From: a virus
IMG/VR virus record: IMGVR_UViG_3300050126_000013
Coordinates: 1 to 29,805 of that record
Reading direction: 5' to 3' (one strand)
Length of the DNA stretch: 29,805 nt
The notes beneath the pieces are model-generated. The model did no database searches and was not told where the DNA came from. It saw only the letters and a program-made list of their open reading frames with translations. Positions within the stretch are counted from its first letter, which is position 1, and each line of letters opens with the position of its first letter. Shown here piece by piece: positions 12,817 to 21,472 of the stretch. A program made the position numbers and the translations under genes.

Positions 12817-13356
12817 ATGAGTCGTACGATTGACATTCCCGGTGGGACTGCGGTCCTCCGGGACCGACAGGATGAGATCCGAGTTCGCGAGCAGCGGATC
12901 ATCGACACAGCACTTGTGCCGGCGCTGCCTGCCTTTTCGAAGGCGCGCGATCGGAAGGCGTGGGAGACAGACGGTGATGTCGTTCGCTCTTCCAAGCTGA
13001 CGCGGCAGGAGTCCGTAGCGTTGATGGAGTTCCAGGACGCGCAGGTCATTGCACTGCTTCAGTCCTGGTCGCTGCCGCGTGAGCTGCCGGACATCGACAC
13101 GATTCAGGATCTCGATCCGCTGCTCTACGCTGCGCTGCTTGACGCGACACGTGTGATTCAGTCGACGACGGACGTATTCAAGCGTCCAGACGTGAACCCG
13201 GAGAGCCTCAGCCCCGCGGAGGAGAGCCCTACCGATCCCTCGGGCGACTCCGACAAAAGCTCGAGGGAAGAGAAGGGGTTCGAACCCTTCCAGGAGACCG
13301 AGCAATCCTCGAACGCTGGCGAGAGCACAGGTATCGCAAGCTCTATCCCGGACTGA
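12817..13356 (+). CDS. Tail assembly chaperone, short (0-frame) product
   Basis: The 179-residue product is read from ATG 12817, four bases after AAGGAGG; ATG 12814 is only one base from it and less likely. The N-terminal region (SRTIDIPGGTAVLRD) and helical middle (SVALMEFQDAQVIALLQSW, LDPLLYAALLDATRVIQSTT) are typical of gpG-like chaperones between tail tube and tape measure genes. The C-terminal 50 residues are acidic, Ser-rich and probably disordered, as commonly seen just before the frameshift. It binds the tape measure during tail assembly and is not part of the virion in known systems. Confidence 0.75.
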   Translation: MSRTIDIPGGTAVLRDRQDEIRVREQRIIDTALVPALPAFSKARDRKAWETDGDVVRSSKLTRQESVALMEFQDAQVIALLQSWSLPRELPDIDTIQDLDPLLYAALLDATRVIQSTTDVFKRPDVNPESLSPAEESPTDPSGDSDKSSREEKGFEPFQETEQSSNAGESTGIASSIPD

Positions 13357-13472
13357 CACACGAGCAGTACCTGGATGAGCCGGTCGCAACTGTGGACTGG
13401 GCGATCGTCTTCGACAACCTGCAGAACGATCTACGGGCGGCGGCAAACAAGCGAGCAAACGAGAGGCGCTAA
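12817..13472 (+). CDS. Tail assembly chaperone, long product by -1 frameshift
   Basis: Downstream of the acidic tail, the -1 frame is open from 13143 to TAA 13470-13472 and has no ATG. It encodes a convincing extension: AILERWREHRYRKLYPGLTH, then VDWAIVFDNLQNDLRAAANK, ending NERR. Its composition is protein-like, unlike a shadow frame, and this matches gpGT-type extensions before the tape measure. The shift must occur between 13143 and 13354. No canonical XXXYYYZ heptamer is in phase. Candidates are CAAAAGC (13254-13260) and GAAGGGGTTC (13272-13281), where a GGG codon can re-pair perfectly. The end point is well supported, the slip site is not. Confidence 0.6.
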
Positions 13473-13864
13473 TGCCTGTTGATGCAGATGGCACACGAGC
13501 CGCTTTGGTGGCGCTTGCTAGCCGACTGACTGCAGCGGGAGAGGTGATCGCCAACACAGGCGCGCTACGAGTGCAAGCGCTCGGCATGGGACTGACTCGT
13601 GTCGAGACCGGAACAACCCGCCGTTCGTGGCGGACAATGCCTGCAGTCGGTGACGGTGGATCGTGGTCTGCGTCTGTTGGACCGACCACGATCTACGCGC
13701 GTCGACTTGAGCTTGGCTTTCTTCCACCGCTGGTGGACTCGCTCGGTCGGAGCTTTCCGAACGACCGCGGCAGACCATACGTGCGCCCTGCTGCGTATGC
13801 GTCTCGTTCCCCAATACTGAGCATGGCTCAACAAATAGTTGCGGAGGCGGTGAGAGGTGGCTGA
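13472..13864 (+). CDS. HK97 gp10-like head-tail joining protein
   Basis: The 130-residue product starts at ATG 13472 in a TAATG overlap with the frameshifted frame. GTTRRSWRTMPAV followed by WSASVGPTTIYARRLELGF and GRPYVRPAAYASRSPI is the hallmark pattern of the HK97-gp10 family (TGxLxxS, Y/E-G, and G-P-xxRPA segments). These proteins form neck or head-tail joining rings. The unusual point is location: it lies after the major tail protein and chaperone, directly before the tape measure, not in the connector cluster. Confidence 0.7.
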   Translation: MPVDADGTRAALVALASRLTAAGEVIANTGALRVQALGMGLTRVETGTTRRSWRTMPAVGDGGSWSASVGPTTIYARRLELGFLPPLVDSLGRSFPNDRGRPYVRPAAYASRSPILSMAQQIVAEAVRGG

Positions 13865-16800
13865 CGAAGGTGGTTTGATCCCCCCGATCATTGTCGACGT
13901 AATCGTCAACACCGCAGAAGGTGCTGATGCGCTTGATGAGTTTCAGGGCCAAGTCGGGGAGATGGCTGGTGCTGTTGACGCGTCGACCGCTGATGTCTCA
14001 GCATCGTTCGATGAGCAAGGCGCTGCTGCTGCTCGCGCAGCTGGGCAGATGTCGCTGTTTGCTGATGATGCAGCAGCCGCTGTCGAACGAGTATCTGCAG
14101 CAGCTAGCGAATCAGCAGACTCGATCACTGACTCAGAAGCGCGTGTTGCAGGAGCGGCAAGTGCCTCTGCTGACTCACAGGTCGATTCAGCCGGTCGCGT
14201 TGTTGCGGCGCAAACTGCGCTCGCGGACGTGCTGCGAGAGACTGCTGCTAGTGCCGGTGAAGCTGCTGCTCAGCAAGCTGCTGCTGAAGGTGCTTCCGCC
14301 GACGAGCAAGCGGACGCCGCTGGCCGCGCGGCTGCTGCTCAAGTAGAAGCATCAGGTGCGATCTCATCCGCTCAGCGAGCTGCGGGCATCGCCGCTGCTG
14401 AAGCTGCGCAGGCTGCTGGTCTGAGTGCAGACGAGCAAGTCGCTGCCTCTGACCGCGCGATAGCGGCACAGGCAGATCTAGAAGCCTCCAGCGGTGGTTT
14501 GATGGCCCGCATGAAGGGTTTTGCTGGTGGCTGGACTACTTGGCTCATCGGTGCTGCGGCTGCTGCTTACGGAACCGACAAAGCGATCGGTGCATTTGAC
14601 GCCTTCGATGAGGCGCAAACACGTTTGCAGGTCGCGGTCAAGAACTCTGGGGAATCGTGGGCGTCGTACACTCCAGAGCTCGACAAGGTCATCAAGTCGA
14701 GCATGAACCTCGGCTTCAGCCAGCAAGACGTTGTTGGTGTGCTGCAGGCGCTCACAACCGCCACCAACTCGCCAGCCAAGGGCTTCCACGATCTCGGGCT
14801 GGCTGAGGATCTCGCGCGGGAGAAGGGCATCAGTCTGAGTGCGGCTGGCCAGATGGTGACGCGCATCTTTGCCGGCTCGAACCGCGCGATCACGCAGATG
14901 GGTTTGAACCTCGACATCGGCTCCGCCAAGCTCTCGAGTCTTCGCACCGCGACTGAGGCTGTTACCTCTGCACAGCTTGGCCTCAAGAACACACAGAAGG
15001 AAATCGCAGATGGTGCGATTCAAGGGACCGAAGCTGAAGAGGATCTCTCTGCTGCCCACCTGAAGCTCTCGCAGGCTGAAGAGAAGGTCTCGCTCGACCA
15101 CAAGACTCTCGCCACGATTACCGAAGCGTTGACACAGCGCACCAAAGGCGCCGCACAAGCGTTTGGCCAGACGCTCCCCGGCCAGCTCGACATCGCAAAA
15201 GCCTACCTCGATCACTTCGCAATCGAAGCCGGTGAGCATGCGCTCCCTGCTATCGAAGATCTCATTCACGGAGTCGAGTACCTCGTTTCAGGATTTGAGA
15301 GCGGTAAAGGTGTCTTCGGTCAGATCGATAGCGCCGTGTCGACATTCGCGAGCGTACTTGAGGATGCATTCAATGTAGCTAAGTCTGTCTACGAAGCAAC
15401 GTGGCCGGCGATTGAAGAGTCGTTCAAGGGGCTTGTCGATACCTTCGAAGGAGTCGCTGAACTCATAAAGGGTGTTGTCACACTCAACTTTGGGGAGATG
15501 TGGGACGGTGTCAAGGACATCTTCGATGGCGCCATCGACAGCATCAAAGCGTTGTTGATGGAGTTTGAGGAAGTCTTCAATCTGATCTTCGGCGGCTTGA
15601 TCGGTTCGATTGGTTCAGCCGCCTCATCTATATGGCACTCAGTCGAGAGCGTTTTTGAATCAGGGATTGATGCTGTCGAGTCTGTAATCCGTGGCGCAAT
15701 AGACGATGTCGAATCAGCAGCTAAGACTGTGTGGGACGGAATAGCTTCAGCAGCGACCGCTGCTTGGAATGCTGTCAACAGCGCAGTCGGTGGGCTACTC
15801 AGCAAAGCCATCGCTGCGGTCGGCGATTTCGTATCCGGCATGTTCTCGGCCGGCGTCGATCTAATCAAGGGGCTCATCAACGGCGTTGAGAGCATGGTCG
15901 GTAGCGCTATTGATTCTGTCAAGCATCTCGGATCAAGTCTTGTTGATTCCATTGGTGACACACTCGGAATCCATTCACCGTCCACGGTTTTCTTCGATGT
16001 CGGTACCAACATCGGACAAGGTCTTGCGCTCGGGATGGAGGCGAGTAGCACTCGCGTAACAGAAGCCGCGAAGAAGCTAACCGCTGCGGCAACAATCTCG
16101 CCGGCTGCAATCCCGCCGATACCTATCTCCTTCACATCTAGTGGCGCACCGGGGCAAGCTGCATCAGCACCAACTGCTCTCACACAAGAAGTCGAGAACG
16201 CGTGGGTCACAGCTGCTCAGAACATCGAGACGGTTGTCGACACGGCAATTCAGAACAGCACCACCAAGCAATCGACCGCGATCACCAACGCCGCGAACAA
16301 GCAAACCGCGGACATCAGCGCAAATGCGGAGAAGGGGTCGAAAGCTCAGCAGTCCGCGGCGACCAAAGAAGAAGCTGACATCAAAGCTGCCGCTGCTCAA
16401 CACGTCAACGCGGTGAAGGCTGCAGCGACGCAAGAGGAGAACGCCGTCAAGACCGGGCAGAGCACGTTGTCGAGCCTGATGTCGGCGATCACAAGTAACT
16501 CGCAGTCGTCGCTAAACGAGACGCTCGCTGGCATCACAAGCACGAGCATGTCCAAGACTGAAAAGGAATTGGTCGCGACTCACCAGTCAGCGTTGAAGAC
16601 TCTTGCCGCTGAACTCGTCACCACCTACCAGCAGGCGTTGGCTGCGCAAGCTGATGCGAATCAGGCTGCTGCTATCACTGCGGCGGAGACTGTCGCCCAC
16701 GATACGGCAGCGGCTGCTACGCAGGCGTTGACGGATCAAGCTCAGGTGCTCTCTGATCAGGTTGCTGAGCAAGGCTTGACCGGCTGGGACTTGCTCGCGC

Positions 16801-17162
16801 AGCAGGCAAAGGTCGCCGTCGATCAGGTCACACAGCAGCAGGACCAGCTCGTCGGCCAAGCTCAGCTCGGGGTCGATGCAGCTGCGGGTGGGACTCAGTC
16901 TCAACAAGCATCGGCCGCTGCAGCTCTACAGCAGGCACAGGATGCCGCTGCTGCGGCTGAGGCAACCGCCAACCAGGCCTATACCGTTGCTGAGGCGATG
17001 GCCAACCAGCAGGACAACCTCTCCACCAACGGAGGGTCTACGGTCGCTGCCCCTGTCTTCAACATCACTTCCGCGAGCACGGACCCGCTCCAGACAGCGC
17101 AACAGCTCTATCAGGAGATCCTGCCGCTCATCACCGCGACTCTGACTGCGCAGGCTGCCTAA
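13857..17162 (+). CDS. Tape measure protein
   Basis: The 1101-residue product starts at GTG 13857, nine bases after GGAGG, overlapping the previous gene by eight bases. The N-terminal 210 residues are Ala/Ser-rich coiled coil with 43-residue repeats. A hydrophobic segment (GGWTTWLIGAAAAAYG) leads into a TP901-like core (DEAQTRLQVAVKNSGESW, GISLSAAGQMVTRIF). Further hydrophobic helices (VFNLIFGGLIGSIGSAASSI) and the C-terminal motif LGIHSPSTVFFDVGTNIGQG are typical of tape measures. The last third is again Ala/Gln-rich coiled coil. At about 0.15 nm per residue the tail would be roughly 165 nm long (inference). Confidence 0.92.
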   Translation: MADEGGLIPPIIVDVIVNTAEGADALDEFQGQVGEMAGAVDASTADVSASFDEQGAAAARAAGQMSLFADDAAAAVERVSAAASESADSITDSEARVAGAASASADSQVDSAGRVVAAQTALADVLRETAASAGEAAAQQAAAEGASADEQADAAGRAAAAQVEASGAISSAQRAAGIAAAEAAQAAGLSADEQVAASDRAIAAQADLEASSGGLMARMKGFAGGWTTWLIGAAAAAYGTDKAIGAFDAFDEAQTRLQVAVKNSGESWASYTPELDKVIKSSMNLGFSQQDVVGVLQALTTATNSPAKGFHDLGLAEDLAREKGISLSAAGQMVTRIFAGSNRAITQMGLNLDIGSAKLSSLRTATEAVTSAQLGLKNTQKEIADGAIQGTEAEEDLSAAHLKLSQAEEKVSLDHKTLATITEALTQRTKGAAQAFGQTLPGQLDIAKAYLDHFAIEAGEHALPAIEDLIHGVEYLVSGFESGKGVFGQIDSAVSTFASVLEDAFNVAKSVYEATWPAIEESFKGLVDTFEGVAELIKGVVTLNFGEMWDGVKDIFDGAIDSIKALLMEFEEVFNLIFGGLIGSIGSAASSIWHSVESVFESGIDAVESVIRGAIDDVESAAKTVWDGIASAATAAWNAVNSAVGGLLSKAIAAVGDFVSGMFSAGVDLIKGLINGVESMVGSAIDSVKHLGSSLVDSIGDTLGIHSPSTVFFDVGTNIGQGLALGMEASSTRVTEAAKKLTAAATISPAAIPPIPISFTSSGAPGQAASAPTALTQEVENAWVTAAQNIETVVDTAIQNSTTKQSTAITNAANKQTADISANAEKGSKAQQSAATKEEADIKAAAAQHVNAVKAAATQEENAVKTGQSTLSSLMSAITSNSQSSLNETLAGITSTSMSKTEKELVATHQSALKTLAAELVTTYQQALAAQADANQAAAITAAETVAHDTAAAATQALTDQAQVLSDQVAEQGLTGWDLLAQQAKVAVDQVTQQQDQLVGQAQLGVDAAAGGTQSQQASAAAALQQAQDAAAAAEATANQAYTVAEAMANQQDNLSTNGGSTVAAPVFNITSASTDPLQTAQQLYQEILPLITATLTAQAA
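14163..14495 (+). repeat. Tandem 43-residue (129-bp) repeats in the tape measure N-terminus
   Basis: Units start at residues 103, 146 and 189 with ASADSQ, ASADEQ and LSADEQ, each followed by xxAAGR/SDR and AAQ. Spacing is exactly 43 residues twice; the third unit is partial, about 25 residues. Base-level identity is diverged. Confidence 0.7.
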
Positions 17163-18100
17163 TGGCTTTTCCTTCCCCGTCTCTGGTCGTCCCCACACTC
17201 GCTAATTACCAGTTCAACTACAACAACGCGTTGACGTTTGGTGCCGGCACGGCGTGGGGATTCCTGAAAGCACAGGGATTCGATCTCGCGTCAATCGCCA
17301 ACAAGGATGTTCAGCGGCCACGCGACTTCGGGATGATCGTCGGGCTCGATGTGTACTCCGACCGCACGATCACCTTCGACATGTGGATGAAGTCGGACGG
17401 AGTTTCGCTCCAGGATGCGCAGTTGCAGTTGGCTGCTGCGTTTCCGATTGAACCAGACAGCGACACCTATCCGCTGTGGTTCCAGCTTCCGAACCTACCG
17501 ACCCAGTGCATCATGTGCCGAGTCCGCAAGCGCTCGATCGACATCGACAGCGACTATAGCGCTGGAGGCGTCGCAAAGCCGAAGCTGGTGCTGCACGCTA
17601 CGGACCCCCGGATCTACGGTCAAGGACAGAGCAGCACTCTCGCACTCGGCGGTACCATCGCTACTGGGTTAGGTCCGTTTCCGGTTGGCCCATTTCCAGT
17701 CACCTTCGGTGTCGGTTCGCAGGTCACGACTATCGTGGTCAACAACACCGGCAACTGTGAGATGCGCCCGCTGGTGATCTTCAACGGGCCACTGACGAAC
17801 CCGTTCATCACCAATTCGACGCAGTCTGCGACGCTCACAGTTTCGAATCCGCTGCAGGTTAGCTACACCGTGCTTGCCGGAGACCAACTCTCGATTGATC
17901 TTGATCTGCACACGATCACGTACTACCCCGGCGGCATGTCAAGTGGTGCAGCGAGCTACACCGTCGCCAACTACCTCACATCGACTTCTACTTGGTGGGA
18001 TATCGCAGCTGGGAACAACACGATCCAATTCGGATCTGCGGACTCAGTCAACACGGGTGGTACTTGCGTCTTCGAGTGGGCTCCAGCCTGGCAGCTGTAA
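17162..18100 (+). CDS. Distal tail protein (Dit-like)
   Basis: The 312-residue product starts at ATG 17162 in a TAATG overlap with the tape measure stop. The N-terminal half (DFGMIVGLDVYSDRTITFDM, then PLWFQLPNLPTQCIMCRVRK) matches the beta-sandwich of Dit/phage-tail-domain proteins that form the hexameric ring at the tail tip. A GPFPVGPFPV hinge leads to a C-terminal beta domain (TIVVNNTGNCEMRPLVIFNG) of the galectin/CBM-like type usual in evolved Dit proteins. Position right after the tape measure is diagnostic. Confidence 0.75.
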   Translation: MAFPSPSLVVPTLANYQFNYNNALTFGAGTAWGFLKAQGFDLASIANKDVQRPRDFGMIVGLDVYSDRTITFDMWMKSDGVSLQDAQLQLAAAFPIEPDSDTYPLWFQLPNLPTQCIMCRVRKRSIDIDSDYSAGGVAKPKLVLHATDPRIYGQGQSSTLALGGTIATGLGPFPVGPFPVTFGVGSQVTTIVVNNTGNCEMRPLVIFNGPLTNPFITNSTQSATLTVSNPLQVSYTVLAGDQLSIDLDLHTITYYPGGMSSGAASYTVANYLTSTSTWWDIAAGNNTIQFGSADSVNTGGTCVFEWAPAWQL

Positions 18101-19342
18101 ATGGGGATTCCGTCTGTAAACACAGTGACGGCGAAGTTTTGCTACGCGCTCGGCTCGAGTGCGGGCCAGTTGATTGCGGAACTCCCAGTTACAGACCTGT
18201 CTATGACGCTCGCAATGAACGGCGCTGGCCCGTGGCGCTGTTCGCTGCCGGTAGAGGATCCTCGAGTCGCAGCACTGGGTTGGCGACTCGCAACGATTCC
18301 TTACCAGACAGCGATGTGGCTCGACATCAACGGTGTCCTTATAGGTGGCGGTCCGGTGCTTGGCCGCAAGTACACACTGAGTCAGCAAGCCGTCAAGCTC
18401 AACGGAGCGGAGCCGGGCTGCTACTTCGCGAATCGTCTCCAAGCTCAGGACTACGCGAACTACACGGACGCAAACGGCAACGAGTGGGCATCTGGCGGCG
18501 CACCGGCTATTGAGATCGGCTACACGCTGATGTACGACGCGCTGAACACCACAAGCACAACTGGTGGGGCGCTGAGCCCTTACAACGCGTACAGCCTTCC
18601 GATCACTCTCGTTCAGGATGGGACAGCAGCGGCAGCTGACTACGTCACTGCAACATTTCCGCTGACGCAGCGTCAGACAATCCAGTCGATGCTTACTCAG
18701 CTGACAGGGATGAGCTACCAGGTCGGATTCGATTGGATTCACACACCGACCTACGTCGGTGGTCTCCCGTCGATGATCTGCGCGTTGTACTACCCGCGCG
18801 TCGGGCTTGCAGCTGGTGCTTCAACAGCGAGGATTGACCTTGCTGCAGTGCTGGACTTCGAATACGACGAAGACGCAAGTGTGATGAGCAACGGTATCGT
18901 GGAGATGCTGGGCGCTAGCGGCGGTGTAAGTTCAGAGAACTACACCGCAGCATCCTTTGCCACCGGCTGGCCTTTGCTAGAGCAAGTCGTCTCGCACGCC
19001 AGCTTCAGCCCAGCCCAACTCCCAGCAGCGGTGCTAGCAGCATTTCTCGCCGCGGATCTGGCGCAATACTCCTACCCTGTCACTGTCGCAACAGTGACGC
19101 TCCCGTTGTTCAACTCCATGCTGCCGCTCGGGAGTTTCACTATCGGGCAGGATGTCGAGCTGAACGTGTATGGTGCCGCTGGCTCACAAGCACCAACCAA
19201 CCCGCGGTTTCCAAAAGGTCTCAGCTATTGGTTTCGCATCGTTCGCTGCGACATCAACATACCTTCTTACGGGGTGCCGACTATGGCGTTGACGTTGAAC
19301 ATTCCACCGAATACGACGCCTATCCAACCCCCTTCACCGTAA
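18101..19342 (+). CDS. Minor tail protein, baseplate hub-like
   Basis: The 413-residue product starts at ATG 18101 directly after the previous TAA. The N-terminal part (LIAELPVTDLSMTLAMNGAG, WLDINGVLIGGGPVLGRKY) resembles hub/Tal-type proteins of actinophages (ReqiPepy6 Gp37-like group) in which a split beta barrel is followed by an insertion domain. The C-terminal stretch (LGSFTIGQDVELNVYG, YWFRIVRCDINIPSYGVPTM) returns to the barrel. No peptidase motif is visible. Gene order after Dit supports a hub. Confidence 0.65.
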   Translation: MGIPSVNTVTAKFCYALGSSAGQLIAELPVTDLSMTLAMNGAGPWRCSLPVEDPRVAALGWRLATIPYQTAMWLDINGVLIGGGPVLGRKYTLSQQAVKLNGAEPGCYFANRLQAQDYANYTDANGNEWASGGAPAIEIGYTLMYDALNTTSTTGGALSPYNAYSLPITLVQDGTAAAADYVTATFPLTQRQTIQSMLTQLTGMSYQVGFDWIHTPTYVGGLPSMICALYYPRVGLAAGASTARIDLAAVLDFEYDEDASVMSNGIVEMLGASGGVSSENYTAASFATGWPLLEQVVSHASFSPAQLPAAVLAAFLAADLAQYSYPVTVATVTLPLFNSMLPLGSFTIGQDVELNVYGAAGSQAPTNPRFPKGLSYWFRIVRCDINIPSYGVPTMALTLNIPPNTTPIQPPSP

Positions 19343-19785
19343 TGCCAAATCCGATCATGCCGTCGTCGCATCGGCTGGCGCAAGTCATCGCTTCGACAAA
19401 GAACACAGCAGACGCGCTGAGCCAGCAAACTTATACGTTCCAAGCGATCACAAACTTTGGCGCGAACGTCGCTGCTAACACGACTATTGATCCGGCAGCG
19501 CCGCCGCAGTACCGGATTGAAAGCGGCGGCGTGCAGCTCCGTTGTCGTGGCCAGATCATAACCACGGGCAGTGTTGCACAAGGCGCAACGCTCTTTACGC
19601 TGCCGTACGCGCCGAACGAGGAGGGTTTGTTTCCGGCCTTGGCCTTTTCCGTGAACAGCGGCACGGTCTTGACCATTGGTCTCCGAGTAGTCGCTCTAAC
19701 AGGCGCTGTGGTTCCCTACGCCGGATCGCTTGCAACAAACACCATTATTTTTCTCGACCCGATCAACATCGGCATTCTTTCTTAG
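19342..19785 (+). CDS. Minor tail protein (147 aa), beta-rich
   Basis: ATG 19342 overlaps the previous stop (TAATG). A short N-terminal segment (IMPSSHRLAQVIASTKNTAD) is followed by a beta-rich domain (YRIESGGVQLRCRGQIITTG, TLFTLPYAP, AGSLATNTIIFLDPINIGI) of the jelly-roll kind common at tail tips. Location between hub and receptor-binding genes suggests a tail-tip or fibre protein. The function is otherwise unknown. Confidence 0.55.
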   Translation: MPNPIMPSSHRLAQVIASTKNTADALSQQTYTFQAITNFGANVAANTTIDPAAPPQYRIESGGVQLRCRGQIITTGSVAQGATLFTLPYAPNEEGLFPALAFSVNSGTVLTIGLRVVALTGAVVPYAGSLATNTIIFLDPINIGILS

Positions 19786-19794
19786 GAGGTTGTA

Positions 19795-20172
19795 GTGAAC
19801 AAATGGACTGTCGTCGCATCGGGGGCTGCTGGCAAACGTGCCAGTCTGCTCACTCATCTAGACCGCTCGGGCCTTGCTGATGCTTCTCAACAGCCGGCGG
19901 TGAATCCTTCGCACGGTCTGCCACTCGGCCCGAAGACTGACAGTTGGGTGACGTTTCTCACAGACGACATCGAGGGGCCGCGGGAGATCATCCACGCACA
20001 CGGCTGGCGCCAGCGGCTGCACTGGCTGACACCTCCTTGCAGTGTTTGCGAAGGGACTGGACAGAACACCAGCGGCCAGCCTTGTCCGGTGTGTAATGGC
20101 GAGGGCTTGCGCAACGAGCCGTCTCCATACCTGAATCCTGTTGACCGACTTGACGCAAAGGGCGTGATCTGA
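19795..20172 (+). CDS. Protein with two DnaJ-type CxxCxGxG zinc motifs, in the tail gene cluster
   Basis: The 125-residue product starts at GTG 19795, five bases after AGGAGG. The N-terminal 80 residues are unrecognised (PLGPKTDSWVTFLTDDIEGP). CSVCEGTG (82-89) and CPVCNGEG (97-104) form one complete zinc-binding pair of DnaJ type. A polar tail follows. There is no J-domain. It may act as an assembly helper for the tail-tip proteins on either side or be a structural zinc protein; the sequence does not decide. Confidence 0.6.
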   Translation: MNKWTVVASGAAGKRASLLTHLDRSGLADASQQPAVNPSHGLPLGPKTDSWVTFLTDDIEGPREIIHAHGWRQRLHWLTPPCSVCEGTGQNTSGQPCPVCNGEGLRNEPSPYLNPVDRLDAKGVI

Positions 20173-20173
20173 G

Positions 20174-21463
20174 GTGGCACAAGAAACTCCTCCGTATGTC
20201 ATCTCCGCCTCCTCGCACTCAGCGGCGCTGTTTCGCCAGATTCTGCAGTCGCTGATCCAGGGTGCCGGCGTCGTTGGCTCTACCGATTACGCGGTCACAC
20301 AAAACGGCGGCGGCAACCTCTCCGTCAACGTTGCTCCAGGCATCATCTGGGTACCTGGAACGCAAGGGTCAACAACGGGGATGCAGCAGAACGCTAGCTC
20401 TCAGTCCAGCGTATTCTCTGCTCTCTCCGCGAACTTTCAGCAGCAGGGTAGCTACGTCGGTTACAACGACGCGTCGACCAACCTCTCTGTTGCTTCCAAC
20501 TCGTCTGGTAATCCACGCGTCGATAGCGTCTGCGCAACGGTCAATGATGCTTTCTACAGCGGCTCGACGAACCAGATCATTCTACAAGTCGTCGAGGGAA
20601 CGCCGGCCGCGTCACCAGTAGCGCCGACGATTCCGAACAACAGTGTCGTACTCGCCAACCTAGCTGTAGCCAACGGTGCGACTCAGATTCTCACCGCGAA
20701 CATCACGGACTATCGTCCGTTCCTTGCTCTCGGACCGCAAATCGGAACCCCTCACGGTTCACTCGCAGCCTACACGCGGGCAGCCAGCGCGACAGTGCAG
20801 CCCGGAGAGATGTCGATCGTTACTGGCGCGTCACTAACGATGACGTTGCCGACGACACCACGGAACGGGACGACGAATACGATCATCGCGCAGGGTGCCT
20901 CAACGACGATCAGCGGCTCGATCAACCACTACGCGACGACAGGGCTCTCGTCGCTGGTGATCCCGCAAGGAATGCTCATCGCGTTGACCTACATCGGCGG
21001 CATCTGGTACGTGGTCGATGGCGGCTTCTCGCCGGGCTATGAACTCGGCACGCAACAGTATGCGCCGGCCTCCATACAGACTTATGCCCTGACCACCAGC
21101 ATGGCGCTGCTCGATGCGACGAACTTGACGCTTGCGTTCATTGCACCACCAGACGGGAATGCCGATATTCACACGCAGATATCTGCAGCAACAGGCGCGG
21201 TCGCGGACCCTGCAGTGCTTGGTATCCTGAACAATAGCGGTGGCGGCCAGCTCGGCTACGACAACAACTTCATCGTTACCGGCAGCGCGACGCTGCTCGT
21301 TTGCCGGTTCCATCTGACCGGGCTAACTGCTGGCGCTCTGCAGATCAATCTCGCTGGCTCATCGAGCGCTGTTTCGGAAGTCTCGGTGTATGCACAGGGC
21401 TATACTGGGGGCGGCAACGCGAGCAAGGTCGGCCCGGCACTGATACAAGCGTTCGCAGCGTAA
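20174..21463 (+). CDS. Minor tail / receptor-binding protein
   Basis: The 429-residue product starts at GTG 20174, one base after the previous stop. Residues 1-190 (LSVNVAPGIIWVPGTQG, NPRVDSVCATVNDAFY, LQVVEGTPAASPVAPTIPNN) match the N-terminal virion-attachment domain common to actinophage tail-tip proteins. A beta-helical or collar segment (SLTMTLPTTPRNGTTNTIIA) follows, and the C-terminal 130 residues look like a beta-sandwich head (LLVCRFHLTGLTAGALQINL). It is likely the adhesin or part of it. No depolymerase residues are evident. Confidence 0.65.
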   Translation: MAQETPPYVISASSHSAALFRQILQSLIQGAGVVGSTDYAVTQNGGGNLSVNVAPGIIWVPGTQGSTTGMQQNASSQSSVFSALSANFQQQGSYVGYNDASTNLSVASNSSGNPRVDSVCATVNDAFYSGSTNQIILQVVEGTPAASPVAPTIPNNSVVLANLAVANGATQILTANITDYRPFLALGPQIGTPHGSLAAYTRAASATVQPGEMSIVTGASLTMTLPTTPRNGTTNTIIAQGASTTISGSINHYATTGLSSLVIPQGMLIALTYIGGIWYVVDGGFSPGYELGTQQYAPASIQTYALTTSMALLDATNLTLAFIAPPDGNADIHTQISAATGAVADPAVLGILNNSGGGQLGYDNNFIVTGSATLLVCRFHLTGLTAGALQINLAGSSSAVSEVSVYAQGYTGGGNASKVGPALIQAFAA

Positions 21464-21472
21464 GGAGGCAAG

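Noticed and set aside
13270-13290. GGGTTCGAACCC looks like a tRNA T-arm (GGTTCGAAcc)
   Set aside because: It lies in the chaperone coding sequence, and no acceptor, D-arm or anticodon arm can be folded around it.
15389-16210. Minus-strand open frame of 273 codons opposite the tape measure
   Set aside because: It is low-complexity, antisense to Ala/Ser-rich coding sequence, with no start signal.
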